A DNA stretch of 35,995 bases from an uncultured Lachnobacterium sp. (GCA_900546625.1 URDU01000029.1:1-35995), one strand, 5' to 3'. Numbered from the stretch's first letter, positions 7,648 through 16,433 are shown. Numbers and translations: made by a program. Notes: generated by a model not told the origin, from the letters alone.

Positions 7648-10041
7648 ATGCAGGAAATATACAGAGTAAAGACAAGTCCGGTGGCATTATCGGACAATAT
7701 GATAACAGGTGAAAAATACAGGATTACTTTTCTGACAGAGGCGCTTGTACGTCTGGAATACAGTGAAGATGGTGTGTTCGAGGACAGGGCAACACAGACA
7801 GTATTGTTCAGGGATTTTCCAAAGACCGACTATCATGTGGTGCGAGGCGCTGATGGAATTGAGGTTCATACATCAATGCTTCACCTGATATATAATGAGA
7901 AGGAGTTCTCATCACACGGACTGAGCATACAGATCAAGGGAAACCTGAGCGCATATCACAGCATCTGGCATTATGGCGAGAAGGTGGATGATCTGCAGGG
8001 CACAGCGCGTACACTCGATGACGTAAACGGAGAAACTGAGCTTGGACACGGTATCGTTTCGCGCTTTGGATATTCAATTCTTGATGACAGTAAATCACAG
8101 ATTTTACTTGATGATGGATGGATTGAGCCAAGAAAAAAAGGCGTGTCGGATTTGTATTTCTTTGGATACGGACATGAATACAAGCAGGCACTTAATGATT
8201 TTTACAGGCTTTGCGGCAAGACTCCGATGCTTCCGCGATACGCACTGGGAAACTGGTGGAGCAGATATTATAAATATTCAGAAGATAGCTATATGGAGCT
8301 GATGGACAGATTCGATGAAAAGAATATCCCGTTCACGGTAGCCGTAATAGATATGGACTGGCATCAGGTTGATGTGGACCCTAAATACGGAAGCGGCTGG
8401 ACAGGATATACATGGAACAAAAAGCTTTTCCCGGATCCGAAGCGCTTTCTTGGAAAGCTCCATGACAGAGGAATGCATACTACCTTGAATGTGCACCCTG
8501 CGGATGGTGTGCAGGGCTGTGAAGAGATGTATGTTGATATGGCAAAGGAAATGGGCGTGGACTATGAAAAAGAGGATCCGGTTGTATGTGATCCGGCGAG
8601 TCCTAAGTTTTTGGAGGCATATTTTAAGTATCTTCATCATCCGAGAGAGGCTGAGGGCGTGGATTTCTGGTGGATTGACTGGCAGCAGGGCAGCAACTGC
8701 AAGGTTGAAGGACTGGATCCGCTATGGATTTTTAATCATTTTCATTATCTCGATAATAAAAGAGGCGGCAAGCGTCCAATGACATTCTCGCGCTATGCAG
8801 GTCCGGGAAGCCATAGATATCCGATTGGATTTTCGGGAGATACGCATATTACATGGGAGTCGCTTGATTTCCAGCCGTATTTTACAACGACAGCGACAAA
8901 TATCGGATATGGATGGTGGAGCCATGATATTGGCGGACATATGCTGGGCTACAAGGATGATGAGCTTACAGCCAGATGGACACAATACGGTATATTCTCT
9001 CCGATAATGCGTCTGCACAGCTCATGCAGCGAATTTAACGGCAAGGAGCCGTGGAGATTCAAAAAAGAGACTGAGGAAGCGATGGAGGATGCTCTCAGAC
9101 AGAGACATTGTATGATTCCGTATCTGTATACCATGAACTATCGCAGCTATGCAGAGAATATGCCGCTGATTGAGCCTATGTATTATGAGTATCCTGAGAA
9201 TGCAGAGGCTTACGAGGTGAAGAATCAGTATTTCTTTGGAAGCCAGCTTATGGCAGCGCCTGTTACAACTCCACGCATTAAGGGACTCAATGTGGCAAAA
9301 ACCAAAGTATGGTTCCCAGATGGCATCTGGTATGATATATATACAGGCATGCGCTATGATGGTGGAAGGATGCTGGAGACCTACAGGGATTTGAGCAGCA
9401 TACCGGTGTTTGCGAAGGCAGGAGGCATACTTGTGTGCGCGGATATGGATGAGCTTGATGCAAGGTCTGTTATCAAAAATCCTGATGTGTTATGTGTCAG
9501 GGTATTCCCGGAGGCTGATGGAGAGTTTGAGCTGTACGAGGATGACAATGAATCCTGCGGATATGTAGATGGCAGCTGCGTGACTACAGCTATGAAATAT
9601 TATGCGGATAAAGACACGTTCGTTATTTCTCCGGCGGAGGGCGATACATCATTAATACCTGAAAACAGAACCTATAAGCTCGTGTTTGAGAGAAGAACCG
9701 AAGCAGCCGCCGGTAATGTAAAGGTCTTTGTGGACGGAAAAGATGTCTGGGCAAAGATTAAATATGATAAAGAAAACAGAAAGCTTACTGTCACTGTAAA
9801 TGCATCGACAGCAAGCGAAATAAGCGTTGCAATATCGAAAGACACAGTAGCGTTTGATAATCAACTCGAAAAAAGATGCTTTGATTTCCTGAATCAGGCA
9901 GAGATAGGCTTTAGGCTAAAGGATGAAATCTATGGTCTCGTTACATCGGGAAAGAAAACCACAGTGATTTTATCGGAGCTTAAGGCAAAGGAACTTGATA
10001 CAGAGCTGTATGGTGCTTTGACAGAGATACTTACGGCCTGA
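7648..10041 (+). CDS. GH31 family glycosidase, WIDWQQG type
   Basis: This 797-residue enzyme has a GH31 TIM barrel: N-terminal beta domain to about 190, then PRYALGNWWSRYYKYS, the FTVAVIDMDWHQ strand, and the nucleophile region FWWIDWQQG with Asp344 as the probable nucleophile. GDTHITW places the probable acid/base at Asp398, and C-terminal beta domains follow (VFPEADGEFELYEDDNES). No signal peptide is seen, so it should act in the cytosol on imported sugar. The nucleophile motif differs from the classical WNDMNEP of the second GH31 enzyme at 10933, which suggests a different linkage or glycosyl-transfer role. It follows the permease by 27 bases with GAGAGGGAG as ribosome site. The exact substrate is unknown. 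Confidence 0.9.
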   Translation: MQEIYRVKTSPVALSDNMITGEKYRITFLTEALVRLEYSEDGVFEDRATQTVLFRDFPKTDYHVVRGADGIEVHTSMLHLIYNEKEFSSHGLSIQIKGNLSAYHSIWHYGEKVDDLQGTARTLDDVNGETELGHGIVSRFGYSILDDSKSQILLDDGWIEPRKKGVSDLYFFGYGHEYKQALNDFYRLCGKTPMLPRYALGNWWSRYYKYSEDSYMELMDRFDEKNIPFTVAVIDMDWHQVDVDPKYGSGWTGYTWNKKLFPDPKRFLGKLHDRGMHTTLNVHPADGVQGCEEMYVDMAKEMGVDYEKEDPVVCDPASPKFLEAYFKYLHHPREAEGVDFWWIDWQQGSNCKVEGLDPLWIFNHFHYLDNKRGGKRPMTFSRYAGPGSHRYPIGFSGDTHITWESLDFQPYFTTTATNIGYGWWSHDIGGHMLGYKDDELTARWTQYGIFSPIMRLHSSCSEFNGKEPWRFKKETEEAMEDALRQRHCMIPYLYTMNYRSYAENMPLIEPMYYEYPENAEAYEVKNQYFFGSQLMAAPVTTPRIKGLNVAKTKVWFPDGIWYDIYTGMRYDGGRMLETYRDLSSIPVFAKAGGILVCADMDELDARSVIKNPDVLCVRVFPEADGEFELYEDDNESCGYVDGSCVTTAMKYYADKDTFVISPAEGDTSLIPENRTYKLVFERRTEAAAGNVKVFVDGKDVWAKIKYDKENRKLTVTVNASTASEISVAISKDTVAFDNQLEKRCFDFLNQAEIGFRLKDEIYGLVTSGKKTTVILSELKAKELDTELYGALTEILTA

Positions 10042-10074
10042 GGCTATTGATTTTTAAATTGGTTTTTATAGAAG

Positions 10075-10115
10075 GTTGCTGGTTGCACTGTTAGGTGTGA
10101 CCGGTGACTTTCTTT
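10075..10115 (+). terminator. Likely terminator after the ABC/GH31 operon; member of a palindrome family
   Basis: The arms 10075-10088 and 10095-10108 form a 14-pair stem in RNA if G-U wobbles are allowed, with a six-base loop. TTTCTTTG follows. The same GGTCACA-like stem with six-base loop occurs at 16185-16218 and 24738-24761, so it is also a repeat. Confidence 0.6.
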
Positions 10116-10116
10116 G

Positions 10117-10145
10117 TTGTAAAAAGTAAAAATGGATGATACTAT
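10117..10145 (+). promoter_or_regulatory. Promoter of the acetyltransferase gene
   Basis: TTGTAA (10117-10122) and TACTAT (10140-10145) are spaced by 17 bases. The -10 lies in the inverted repeat TACTATTATAGTA. A similar box, TACTATAGTA, lies in the promoter at 10851, hinting at a shared control. Confidence 0.5.
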
Positions 10146-10190
10146 TATAGTAAGTTGAAGTATTTTATAGGAAACATCAGGAGAAACAAC

Positions 10191-10847
10191 ATGAACAATT
10201 GGGACAGAATGAGAGCGGGAAAGCTCTACAATGCAGACAGCGCAGACATAGCAGGCTACCATGAAAGAGGAATGGGTCTGTGTGACAAATTCAACCGCAC
10301 ACCGATTTGGATGAAGAAGCGTAAGCAGCGTATTTTGGAGAAAATGATACCATCCGCAAAGGATGGCGGTGCATTCATTTTTGCACCATTTTACTGTGAG
10401 TATGGTGTGAATATCCACTTTGGAAAGGGCTGCTTTGTAAACTACAAATGTACATTTCTGGATTGCGCACCGATTGAGCTCGGTGACGGAGTCTGGATTG
10501 GAGCAAATGTCACTGTTGCGACACCTTGCCATCCGTTTTTATCAGAGGAACGCCTGCCACAGGAATATCCGGACGGCTTCCATGACCTGGAATATGCAAA
10601 GCCTATTAGGATTGGCGATGGAAGCTGGATATGCTCTAGCGCTACAATCTGTGGTGGCGTTACAATCGGAAAGAACTGCATCGTGGCAGCAGGTGCAGTC
10701 GTAAACCGCGATATTCCCGACAACTGTATCGCAGCAGGTGTGCCGGCAAGGGTGTTGCGCAAGCTTGACGAGCAGGATCGCATGAATGTGTGGGACACCT
10801 ACATGAAAAACGAGGTGCCATTGTCACAGAGGGATAAAGCGAGGTAG
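10191..10847 (+). CDS. Sugar O-acetyltransferase (maltose/galactoside acetyltransferase type)
   Basis: This 218-residue left-handed beta-helix enzyme would transfer acetyl from acetyl-CoA to a sugar hydroxyl. It starts with a Mac domain (RMRAGKLYNADSADIAGYHERG) and continues with hexapeptide repeats: IHFGKGCFVNYKCTFLD, IELGDGVWIGANVTVATPCHP (with the catalytic His of this family), and IGKNCIVAAGAVVNRDIPDN. I chose the ATG at 10191 because AGGAG lies seven bases before it and the Mac domain begins there; an in-frame ATG at 10155 has no ribosome site. It sits between two GH31 genes, so acetylation of maltose or surplus glucosides is a plausible detoxifying role. Confidence 0.93.
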   Translation: MNNWDRMRAGKLYNADSADIAGYHERGMGLCDKFNRTPIWMKKRKQRILEKMIPSAKDGGAFIFAPFYCEYGVNIHFGKGCFVNYKCTFLDCAPIELGDGVWIGANVTVATPCHPFLSEERLPQEYPDGFHDLEYAKPIRIGDGSWICSSATICGGVTIGKNCIVAAGAVVNRDIPDNCIAAGVPARVLRKLDEQDRMNVWDTYMKNEVPLSQRDKAR

Positions 10848-10850
10848 TTA

Positions 10851-10879
10851 TTGACCATCATACCGATGAATGGTACTAT
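10851..10879 (+). promoter_or_regulatory. Promoter of the second GH31 gene
   Basis: TTGACC (10851-10856) and TACTAT (10874-10879) are separated by 17 bases. TACTATAGTA (10874-10883) is a perfect 10-base palindrome and resembles the box at the preceding acetyltransferase promoter. Confidence 0.55.
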
Positions 10880-10932
10880 AGTAATAACAACGAAACGACT
10901 CGAAACTATATAATTCAAGGGAGGATTACGCA

Positions 10933-13179
10933 ATGGGAAACTCATATAAGAACTGTAAAATACAGGACAACACAGCAGAGCTGATATACGAAAACGGCAG
11001 TCTGTTTGTTACCATATTTGAAAACAACATAGTACATGTTGCGCAAAAACCCGGCATCGAAAGTGTTGCAATCGAGGATGGCTTTATTCCGAAGGCTGCC
11101 ACACCAAGCGTGACTTGCATGGATACGTCAGATGCTAAGGAGACAGTGGCAGAAGCCGATGCAAGCGATGTAGCAGTTAAAGCAGTCATCAGCGCAAGGA
11201 ATATTACTGTAAATGTAAAGGATAACGAGAAGCTTGATATTTATTATAAAGGTAAGCTTGTGCTTTCGGATTATGAAAAAGCACGCAAAAAGAGTGAGAA
11301 GAATCCGTACGAGGATCTTGCCATCGCAGAGCTTGAGGGACATACTGTCGGAAAAGACGAAGAAAAAACTGACTCTGTTACCATCATCAAAAAGCTTGGA
11401 AGGGATGATGCTATTTACGGTCTGGGAGATAAGCCGGGCTGTCTCAACAAGCGTGGATATTCATATGTAAACTGGAACACGGATGATCCTGCGCCACATG
11501 TGGACAGCTTCAAATCGCTGTACAAATCCATACCTTTTTTTATCGTGCTGGGCGATGAATATTGCTATGGAATCTTTGCGGATAATACCTACAAGACAAC
11601 CTTTGATTTCGGTTATGAGAATACAGATTACTATTTCATCGAGCATGAGAAGGGTGAGCTGGACTACTATTTTATGCCGGGAAAAGATATGGCAGAGGTG
11701 GTAGGACTTTATACATCACTGACAGGCACCACACCGCTTTATCAGAGATGGATATACGGCAGCCATCAGAGCCGCTGGGGCTATTACACGCAGGATGAGG
11801 TGCTTGATATAGCTGACAAATTCCGTGAACTTGATATCCCATGCGATGTAATCCATATGGATATCGATTACATGAACGGCTACAGGGTATTCACCTTTGA
11901 TGACAAGAAATTCCCGGATGTAAAGGGGCTTTCAGAGAAGCTTGCTGACAGAGGTGTAAAGCTCATATCCATCATTGACCCGGGCGTGAAAAAGGATGAG
12001 GACTATTTCATGTACAAAGAGGGCATGGACATGGATGCATTTGCACATGATACAGATGGCAGTGTATACGAAAATGCTGTCTGGCCGGGCACATCGGTAT
12101 TTCCGGACTTCACAAAGCAAAGTGTCAGAAGCTGGTGGGGAGACAAGACAAAGATACTTCTCGAGAACGGTATCAGCGGCATATGGAATGATATGAATGA
12201 GCCTGCAAGTTTCAACGGACCACTGCCGGATGATGTGCAGTTTGAGTATGGAGCACATGAAAAGGTTCACAATATTTACGGACATTTTATGGCAAAAGCC
12301 ACATATGAGGGACTTGCGAAAAATGATGGAGGAAAACGTCCGTTTGTACTTACAAGGGCTGCATATGCCGGAAGCCAGAAATACTGCGGTGGCTGGACCG
12401 GAGATAATCACAGCATCTGGGCGCATATAGCGCTTTCACTTGAGCAGGTGTGCAATCTGTCAGTCAGCGGACTTGCCATGTGTGGCAGCGATATAGGCGG
12501 TTTCGGAAGTGATACTACACCGGAACTACTTGTCAGATTTTATGAGGCAGCAGTATTTGTGCCGTTTTTTAGAAACCATTCAGCGATGGGAACACGCAGG
12601 CAGGAGCCTTGGCAGTTTGACGAGACTACGATAGATGCAGTCAGAAAGACAGTAAAGCTCAGATACAGATTTATCCCATATATCTATGATCTGGCACATG
12701 AGTGTGAAAAGACAGGGGCACCTATCGTGCGCCCGCTCGTATACGAGTATCCTGCAGACAGGCACGTGAGAAATATTTCCGATGAATATATGCTCGGAAG
12801 CTTTGTGCTGGTTGCACCTGTAATAGCACCGGGCAAGGAGGCAAGAGAGGTATATCTGCCGGATGGCGACTGGTATGATTACTACACAGGCGAAAAATAC
12901 AGTGGCGGCAGATACATTTTAGCAGATGCACCACTTGATAAAGTACCTGTCTTCATAAAAGCAGGAGCCATTATCCCTGTTGCAGACGGAGAAATCCGCT
13001 CCACAGAGGACATCACAGAGGATAAAATCAGCATACTGACATATCCGGGCAAGGGCAGCTTCGTGCATTATCAGGATGACAATGAGACGTTCGCATACAG
13101 AGACGGTGCGTACAATGCTGTTGAGTATACCCTGGATGGGGATAAGCTCGAGAAAAAGGTAGTGCATAAGGGACTTTAA
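10933..13179 (+). CDS. GH31 alpha-glucosidase
   Basis: This 748-residue protein is a classical GH31 retaining alpha-glucosidase. Its barrel shows YQRWIYGSHQSRWGYYTQDEV, then IPCDVIHMDIDYMNGYRVFT, then the nucleophile motif GIWNDMNEPASF with Asp420 as probable nucleophile. WTGDNHSIW gives probable acid/base Asp491, and MCGSDIGGFG follows. A beta-sandwich C-terminus comes after residue 600. No signal peptide is seen, so it probably hydrolyses imported maltose or malto-oligosaccharides to glucose in the cytosol. GGGAGGATTACGCA precedes the ATG. It has its own promoter and lies downstream of the ABC operon. Preference between alpha-1,4 and other linkages cannot be fixed from sequence alone. Confidence 0.94.
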   Translation: MGNSYKNCKIQDNTAELIYENGSLFVTIFENNIVHVAQKPGIESVAIEDGFIPKAATPSVTCMDTSDAKETVAEADASDVAVKAVISARNITVNVKDNEKLDIYYKGKLVLSDYEKARKKSEKNPYEDLAIAELEGHTVGKDEEKTDSVTIIKKLGRDDAIYGLGDKPGCLNKRGYSYVNWNTDDPAPHVDSFKSLYKSIPFFIVLGDEYCYGIFADNTYKTTFDFGYENTDYYFIEHEKGELDYYFMPGKDMAEVVGLYTSLTGTTPLYQRWIYGSHQSRWGYYTQDEVLDIADKFRELDIPCDVIHMDIDYMNGYRVFTFDDKKFPDVKGLSEKLADRGVKLISIIDPGVKKDEDYFMYKEGMDMDAFAHDTDGSVYENAVWPGTSVFPDFTKQSVRSWWGDKTKILLENGISGIWNDMNEPASFNGPLPDDVQFEYGAHEKVHNIYGHFMAKATYEGLAKNDGGKRPFVLTRAAYAGSQKYCGGWTGDNHSIWAHIALSLEQVCNLSVSGLAMCGSDIGGFGSDTTPELLVRFYEAAVFVPFFRNHSAMGTRRQEPWQFDETTIDAVRKTVKLRYRFIPYIYDLAHECEKTGAPIVRPLVYEYPADRHVRNISDEYMLGSFVLVAPVIAPGKEAREVYLPDGDWYDYYTGEKYSGGRYILADAPLDKVPVFIKAGAIIPVADGEIRSTEDITEDKISILTYPGKGSFVHYQDDNETFAYRDGAYNAVEYTLDGDKLEKKVVHKGL

Positions 13180-13224
13180 TTTTGTAAGTTATTTTATATT
13201 AAAGGCTCCATTGTATAAAAAGTT

Positions 13225-13233
13225 TGGTATAAT
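13225..13233 (+). promoter_or_regulatory. Extended -10 promoter of the DUF4258/YgiT pair
   Basis: TGGTATAAT forms an extended -10 element (TG-N-TATAAT) with no good -35. The 14-base string AAGTTTGGTATAAT here is identical to the one before the diguanylate cyclase at 26295. The ATG at 13254 follows an AAGGAG with a rather long 11-base spacing. Confidence 0.55.
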
Positions 13234-13253
13234 ATTAAGGAGAAGATATATAT

Positions 13254-13565
13254 ATGGATATAAAAAGGGTGCAGGAGTTATGTAATAAAAAAGCGTTGCG
13301 ATGGACAAATCATATGTTTGTAAGACTTATTCAGCGAAATATTAGTATGCAAGATGTTATGAATGCAATTATGAGCGGTGAGATAATAGAAGATTATCCG
13401 GATGATTATCCTTATCCAAGCTGCTTGATCATAGGATATACTGTTGGAGACAAAATTATCCATGTGGTATGCGGTATTGGAGAGAATGAAGTATGGCTGA
13501 TAACTGCATACTATCCTGATATGACAAGGTGGTCATCAGACTTTAAGACAAGAAAGGAGTCCTAA
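13254..13565 (+). CDS. DUF4258 protein, putative toxin of a TA-like pair
   Basis: This 103-residue protein matches the DUF4258 pattern: LRWTNHMFVRLIQRNISMQDV, then MSGEIIEDYPDDYPYPSCLI, then IHVVCGIGENEVWLITAYYP and a terminal DMTRW. Such proteins have a small RelE/BrnT-like alpha-beta fold and are commonly encoded directly before a YgiT-type zinc-finger gene, as here. The downstream ATG begins one base after the stop codon. A toxin role for this member is inference from the pairing, not proven for the family. Confidence 0.85.
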   Translation: MDIKRVQELCNKKALRWTNHMFVRLIQRNISMQDVMNAIMSGEIIEDYPDDYPYPSCLIIGYTVGDKIIHVVCGIGENEVWLITAYYPDMTRWSSDFKTRKES

Positions 13566-13566
13566 T

Positions 13567-13797
13567 ATGAAGTGCTTTATGTGTAAAGGAACGTTGGAAA
13601 ATAAACTAACAAATTTTATTGCTGATATGGGAAACTGCATTATTATTGTGAAGGATGTTCCATCTCAGGTATGCACTCAATGTGGAGAGGTATCGTACAG
13701 CAATGAAGTTGCCGAGCAATTAGAGAAAATTGTTGACAAGATGAAAAATGCAATGACAGAAATTGCTGTTGTACATTATTCAGACAAAGTGGCATAA
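13567..13797 (+). CDS. YgiT-type zinc finger protein (MqsA N-terminal-like), putative antitoxin
   Basis: This 76-residue protein has two CxxC pairs, CFMC near residue 3 and CTQCGE near residue 37, that form the zinc site of the MqsA/YgiT N-terminal domain. The stretch between reads VKDVPSQVCTQCGEVSYSNE, as in the family. Unlike full MqsA it has no C-terminal helix-turn-helix, so DNA binding is not expected from this chain. The AAGGAG ribosome site lies in the end of the preceding DUF4258 gene, indicating coupled expression. Confidence 0.85.
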   Translation: MKCFMCKGTLENKLTNFIADMGNCIIIVKDVPSQVCTQCGEVSYSNEVAEQLEKIVDKMKNAMTEIAVVHYSDKVA

Positions 13798-13834
13798 ATT
13801 AAGGATAATAGAATAAAATTGTCTTTTATAAATC

Positions 13835-13875
13835 AATCCGCTATACTATTGATATATTTAGTGTAGCGGATTTTT
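13835..13875 (+). terminator. Intrinsic terminator after the DUF4258/YgiT pair
   Basis: AATCCGCTATACTA (13835-13848) pairs with TAGTGTAGCGGATT (13859-13872), one pair being a wobble, and a run of T follows (13871-13875). A related stem lies at 16341-16394. Confidence 0.85.
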
Positions 13876-13897
13876 CTCAAGAGCGGGATTTGCCATT

Positions 13898-14653
13898 TTA
13901 AAATTCAATATCAACCTCTACAGGGCAGTGGTCTGAACCGAGCACATCGGTATGGATCGCTGCCTTTTGCAGCTTATCATTGATGCGTTTTGATGTGATA
14001 AAGTAGTCGATACGCCAGCCTGCGTTCTTCTCGCGGGCCTTAAAACGGTATGACCACCAGGAATATATACCCTCGGCATCCGGATAAAAATATCTGAAGG
14101 TATCGGTAAAACCGGAACCTAAAAGCTCTGTCATTTTAGCACGTTCCTCGTCTGAAAAACCTGCATTCTTGCGGTTTGTTTTTGGATTTTTCAGGTCAAT
14201 CTCATTGTGTGCGACATTCAGATCACCGCACAGTACGACAGGTTTTTTAGTATCGAGTGTCTTAAGATATTCTCTGAAATCATCCTCCCACTGCATACGG
14301 TACGGCAGCCTTTTCAGCTCATTCTGTGAGTTTGGAGTATAGCAGGTTACGAGATAGAAATTGTCATATTCAAGTGTGATGACGCGTCCTTCCTTATCAT
14401 GCTCCTCAATGCCTATACCGTAAGACACAGATAATGGTTCATTTTTGGCGAAAATGGCTGTGCCGGAATAGCCTTTTTTCTCGGCGTAATTCCAATACTG
14501 GTGATAGCCCGGCAGGTCAAGGTCAATCTGCCTTGCCTGTAGCTTGGACTCCTGTATACAAAAGAAATCCGCATCTATACTGTTGAAAAAATCAAGGAAA
14601 CCTTTCTGGACGCATGCACGCAGTCCGTTTACATTCCACGATATAAATTTCAT
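13898..14653 (-). CDS. xth: Exodeoxyribonuclease III (AP endonuclease)
   Basis: This 251-residue enzyme of the Xth/ExoA family cleaves DNA at abasic sites and degrades 3' ends in base excision repair. It shows the exonuclease-endonuclease-phosphatase fold: [16 protein letters not shown] (metal-site Asn), [10 protein letters not shown] (catalytic Glu), [24 protein letters not shown] (Asp and Asn) and the terminal [14 protein letters not shown] with the catalytic Asp-His. The length is normal for the family. GGAGG lies eight bases before the ATG. It appears to be a housekeeping gene standing alone between the TA-like pair and the AAA_14 gene. Confidence 0.96.
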   Translation of the reverse strand: MKFISWNVNGLRACVQKGFLDFFNSIDADFFCIQESKLQARQIDLDLPGYHQYWNYAEKKGYSGTAIFAKNEPLSVSYGIGIEEHDKEGRVITLEYDNFYLVTCYTPNSQNELKRLPYRMQWEDDFREYLKTLDTKKPVVLCGDLNVAHNEIDLKNPKTNRKNAGFSDEERAKMTELLGSGFTDTFRYFYPDAEGIYSWWSYRFKAREKNAGWRIDYFITSKRINDKLQKAAIHTDVLGSDHCPVEVDIEF

Positions 14654-14709
14654 GTCTTAATCCTCCATATAAGTGTGTGTATTAAAATCATATTTAAAAA
14701 GTATTCTTT

Positions 14710-16038
14710 TTACAAAAACGAAATCATATAAGCAGGCAGACAGAGTATGTCTTTGTCTTTTGAGAAATCCTTTGTATATACGAGATATTTTTGAAGAATA
14801 CGGTTTGAAAATTTTATTGAAAATTCATCCAGGGACTTATGGGTTTTATAGCCACTAGATTTTACTTCAATAGGGCAAACCTTATTTTTTTTGGCAATAA
14901 GAAAATCTATTTCGTAATTATGGCGAGAACTTTCATTAAAAAAAGTATAGTAAAATAATTCGTTGCCATTACATGTTAAAAGCTGTGCAACTACATTTTC
15001 GTAAAGATAGCCTAGATTAGTTCCTAGCTTGTCATTTAACAATTTTTCATAAATTATGTTTTCTGTGAAATCTTTGTCTTTAAACATCAATGTAGTAAAC
15101 AGCCCGGTATCACATAAAAATAGTTTAAACCTGGTTAAGTCTTTGTTGGTTGACATACCGGCACTTGGGTCATTTGCATGGTATGATACCAAAACAGTTT
15201 TCGAGTCTTTTAATTCTGCAATCAGTTCAAGTGTAGTATCGGCGCGATTGTTTGTCAGTACGCTTGATACCTGATATCGCGAAGCATTTTTATTTAGTTG
15301 CGCAGGAATTGCATCAAAAAGCATAGATATTTTTCCGGTAGCATCTATTTTTTTGAAATCGTCTTCATAAAGATTCAGAATATCACGCTTTACGTCGTCA
15401 ACCTTACGGAAGTTATTGGTTTTGATATATTCATCAACTGCTTGCGGCATTCCCCCGACAAGCATGTAAAGACGGAAATCACGCATCAATTTGCGATTAA
15501 TCTCTTCTCCGAAGGATTTTTGTGAATCAAATAGCTTATGGATTAGGGGGATGGTTGTTTCATCATTCAAAGCCCATAAAAATTCTTCATAATCCATAGG
15601 ATACATGCTTAGCTTTCTTTCTTCGCTTGGAATAAGTATATCCTGTACATTTTTTTTGATAGAAATCAGAGAACCGGTTTCTATATAATCATATCTGTGA
15701 TCTTTTACAAGCGATTTGATAGCCTGTCTTGCGCGTGGGCATAATTGTACTTCGTCAAAAATAATCAAAGACTCTCTCTCATAGAGATCGACCTTGTATT
15801 GGAGCTGTAACTGCAAAAACAGATAATTCAGATCTGAAATATCCTCAAACAGTTCACGTATATTTTTTGAGACGGTTGAGAAATCAATGATTATATAACT
15901 TTTGTATTCATTTCGTCCAAATGACTCTACGATGGTTGACTTGCCTATACGACGGGCTCCTTCAATAAGGAGTGCTGTTTTACCATCGGAGTCTCTTTTC
16001 CATTGCAATAATTTATCATATATTTTTCTCTTAAACAT
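14710..16038 (-). CDS. AAA_14/DUF4143 ATPase
   Basis: This 442-residue protein belongs to the widespread AAA_14-DUF4143 family. The Walker A motif IEGARRIGKST occupies residues about 25-35, and Walker B reads SLIIFDEVQLCPRA near 89-102. The DUF4143 part follows, ending with the nuclease-like strand pattern NYEIDFLIAKKNKVCPIEVKSSG (Asp...Glu-x-Lys), which suggests a restriction-endonuclease-like fold at the C-terminus. The cellular role of the family is not established. AGGAG lies six bases before the ATG. Three copies of a 33-base repeat lie immediately upstream. The gene looks more AT-rich than its neighbours, consistent with acquisition by transfer. Confidence 0.9.
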   Translation of the reverse strand: MFKRKIYDKLLQWKRDSDGKTALLIEGARRIGKSTIVESFGRNEYKSYIIIDFSTVSKNIRELFEDISDLNYLFLQLQLQYKVDLYERESLIIFDEVQLCPRARQAIKSLVKDHRYDYIETGSLISIKKNVQDILIPSEERKLSMYPMDYEEFLWALNDETTIPLIHKLFDSQKSFGEEINRKLMRDFRLYMLVGGMPQAVDEYIKTNNFRKVDDVKRDILNLYEDDFKKIDATGKISMLFDAIPAQLNKNASRYQVSSVLTNNRADTTLELIAELKDSKTVLVSYHANDPSAGMSTNKDLTRFKLFLCDTGLFTTLMFKDKDFTENIIYEKLLNDKLGTNLGYLYENVVAQLLTCNGNELFYYTFFNESSRHNYEIDFLIAKKNKVCPIEVKSSGYKTHKSLDEFSIKFSNRILQKYLVYTKDFSKDKDILCLPAYMISFL

Positions 16039-16058
16039 GACATTCTCCTAATAAAATT

Positions 16059-16157
16059 ACAAAATCGCATTTTTTATTTTGATGTTTTACTACAAAATCG
16101 CATTTTCTTTTTTGCTATTTTACCACAAAATCGCATTTTTTAAAAGAGGTTTGAATC
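16059..16157 (-). repeat. Three 33-bp tandem repeats upstream of the AAA_14 gene
   Basis: The core ACAAAATCGCATTTT occurs at 16059, 16092 and 16125, spaced by exactly 33 bases. The first two units match at 28 of 33 positions; the third keeps mainly the core. On the coding strand the core reads AAAATGCGATTTTGT, a near-palindrome with AAAAT/ATTTT arms. The repeats lie between the gene's ribosome site and upstream DNA and include TAAAAT as a possible -10. They look like operator sites bound on one face of the helix. Confidence 0.8.
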
Positions 16158-16184
16158 TGTGGATTACATTTTTTATATAAAATC

Positions 16185-16218
16185 GTTACTGTTCACACCG
16201 AACAGTGTGACCAGCAAC
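16185..16218. repeat. Dispersed 14-bp-stem palindrome, copy 2
   Basis: GTTACTGTTCACAC (16185-16198) and GTGTGACCAGCAAC (16205-16218) pair with two mismatches and a six-base loop. The rest of 16158-16340 holds no supported gene; a 12-base tandem duplication AATACGCAAGAT lies at 16245-16268. Confidence 0.65.
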
Positions 16219-16340
16219 ATAAAATACGTATGATAGAGGAAGAAAATACGCAAGATAATACGCAAGATGGAGTCGGTTCATAAGCTGCACCAAGCTGGCG
16301 AAGAAATCAGAAATATGTGAAAATATGACATAAATATAAT

Positions 16341-16398
16341 AAATCCGCTACACTATATCAGATGATTACGCACATGATATAATGCAGCGGATTTTATT
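16341..16398. terminator. Bidirectional terminator after MATE gene 2
   Basis: AAATCCGCTACACTATATCA (16341-16360) pairs with a complementary arm ending AGCGGATTT (16386-16394), about 19 pairs with two mismatches. T-rich DNA follows on both strands. It resembles the terminator at 13835. Confidence 0.75.
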
Positions 16399-16433
16399 GT
16401 TAATCATTTTAAAACTCAAGTAAAATTGTTTTC

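Noticed and set aside
12919..13167. Antisense frame at the end of the second GH31 gene
   Set aside because: No ribosome site or recognisable domain, and it lies fully within a conserved gene.
16059..16140. CRISPR-like array
   Set aside because: Only three units, 33-base period with 18-base AT-rich variable part, conserved between two units, and no cas genes. It fits operator repeats better.
16230..16283. Short ORF MIEEENTQDNTQDGVGS with a tandem NTQD repeat
   Set aside because: Only 17 codons, no convincing ribosome site, and the repeat comes from a 12-base DNA duplication. It may be a remnant but cannot be supported as a gene.
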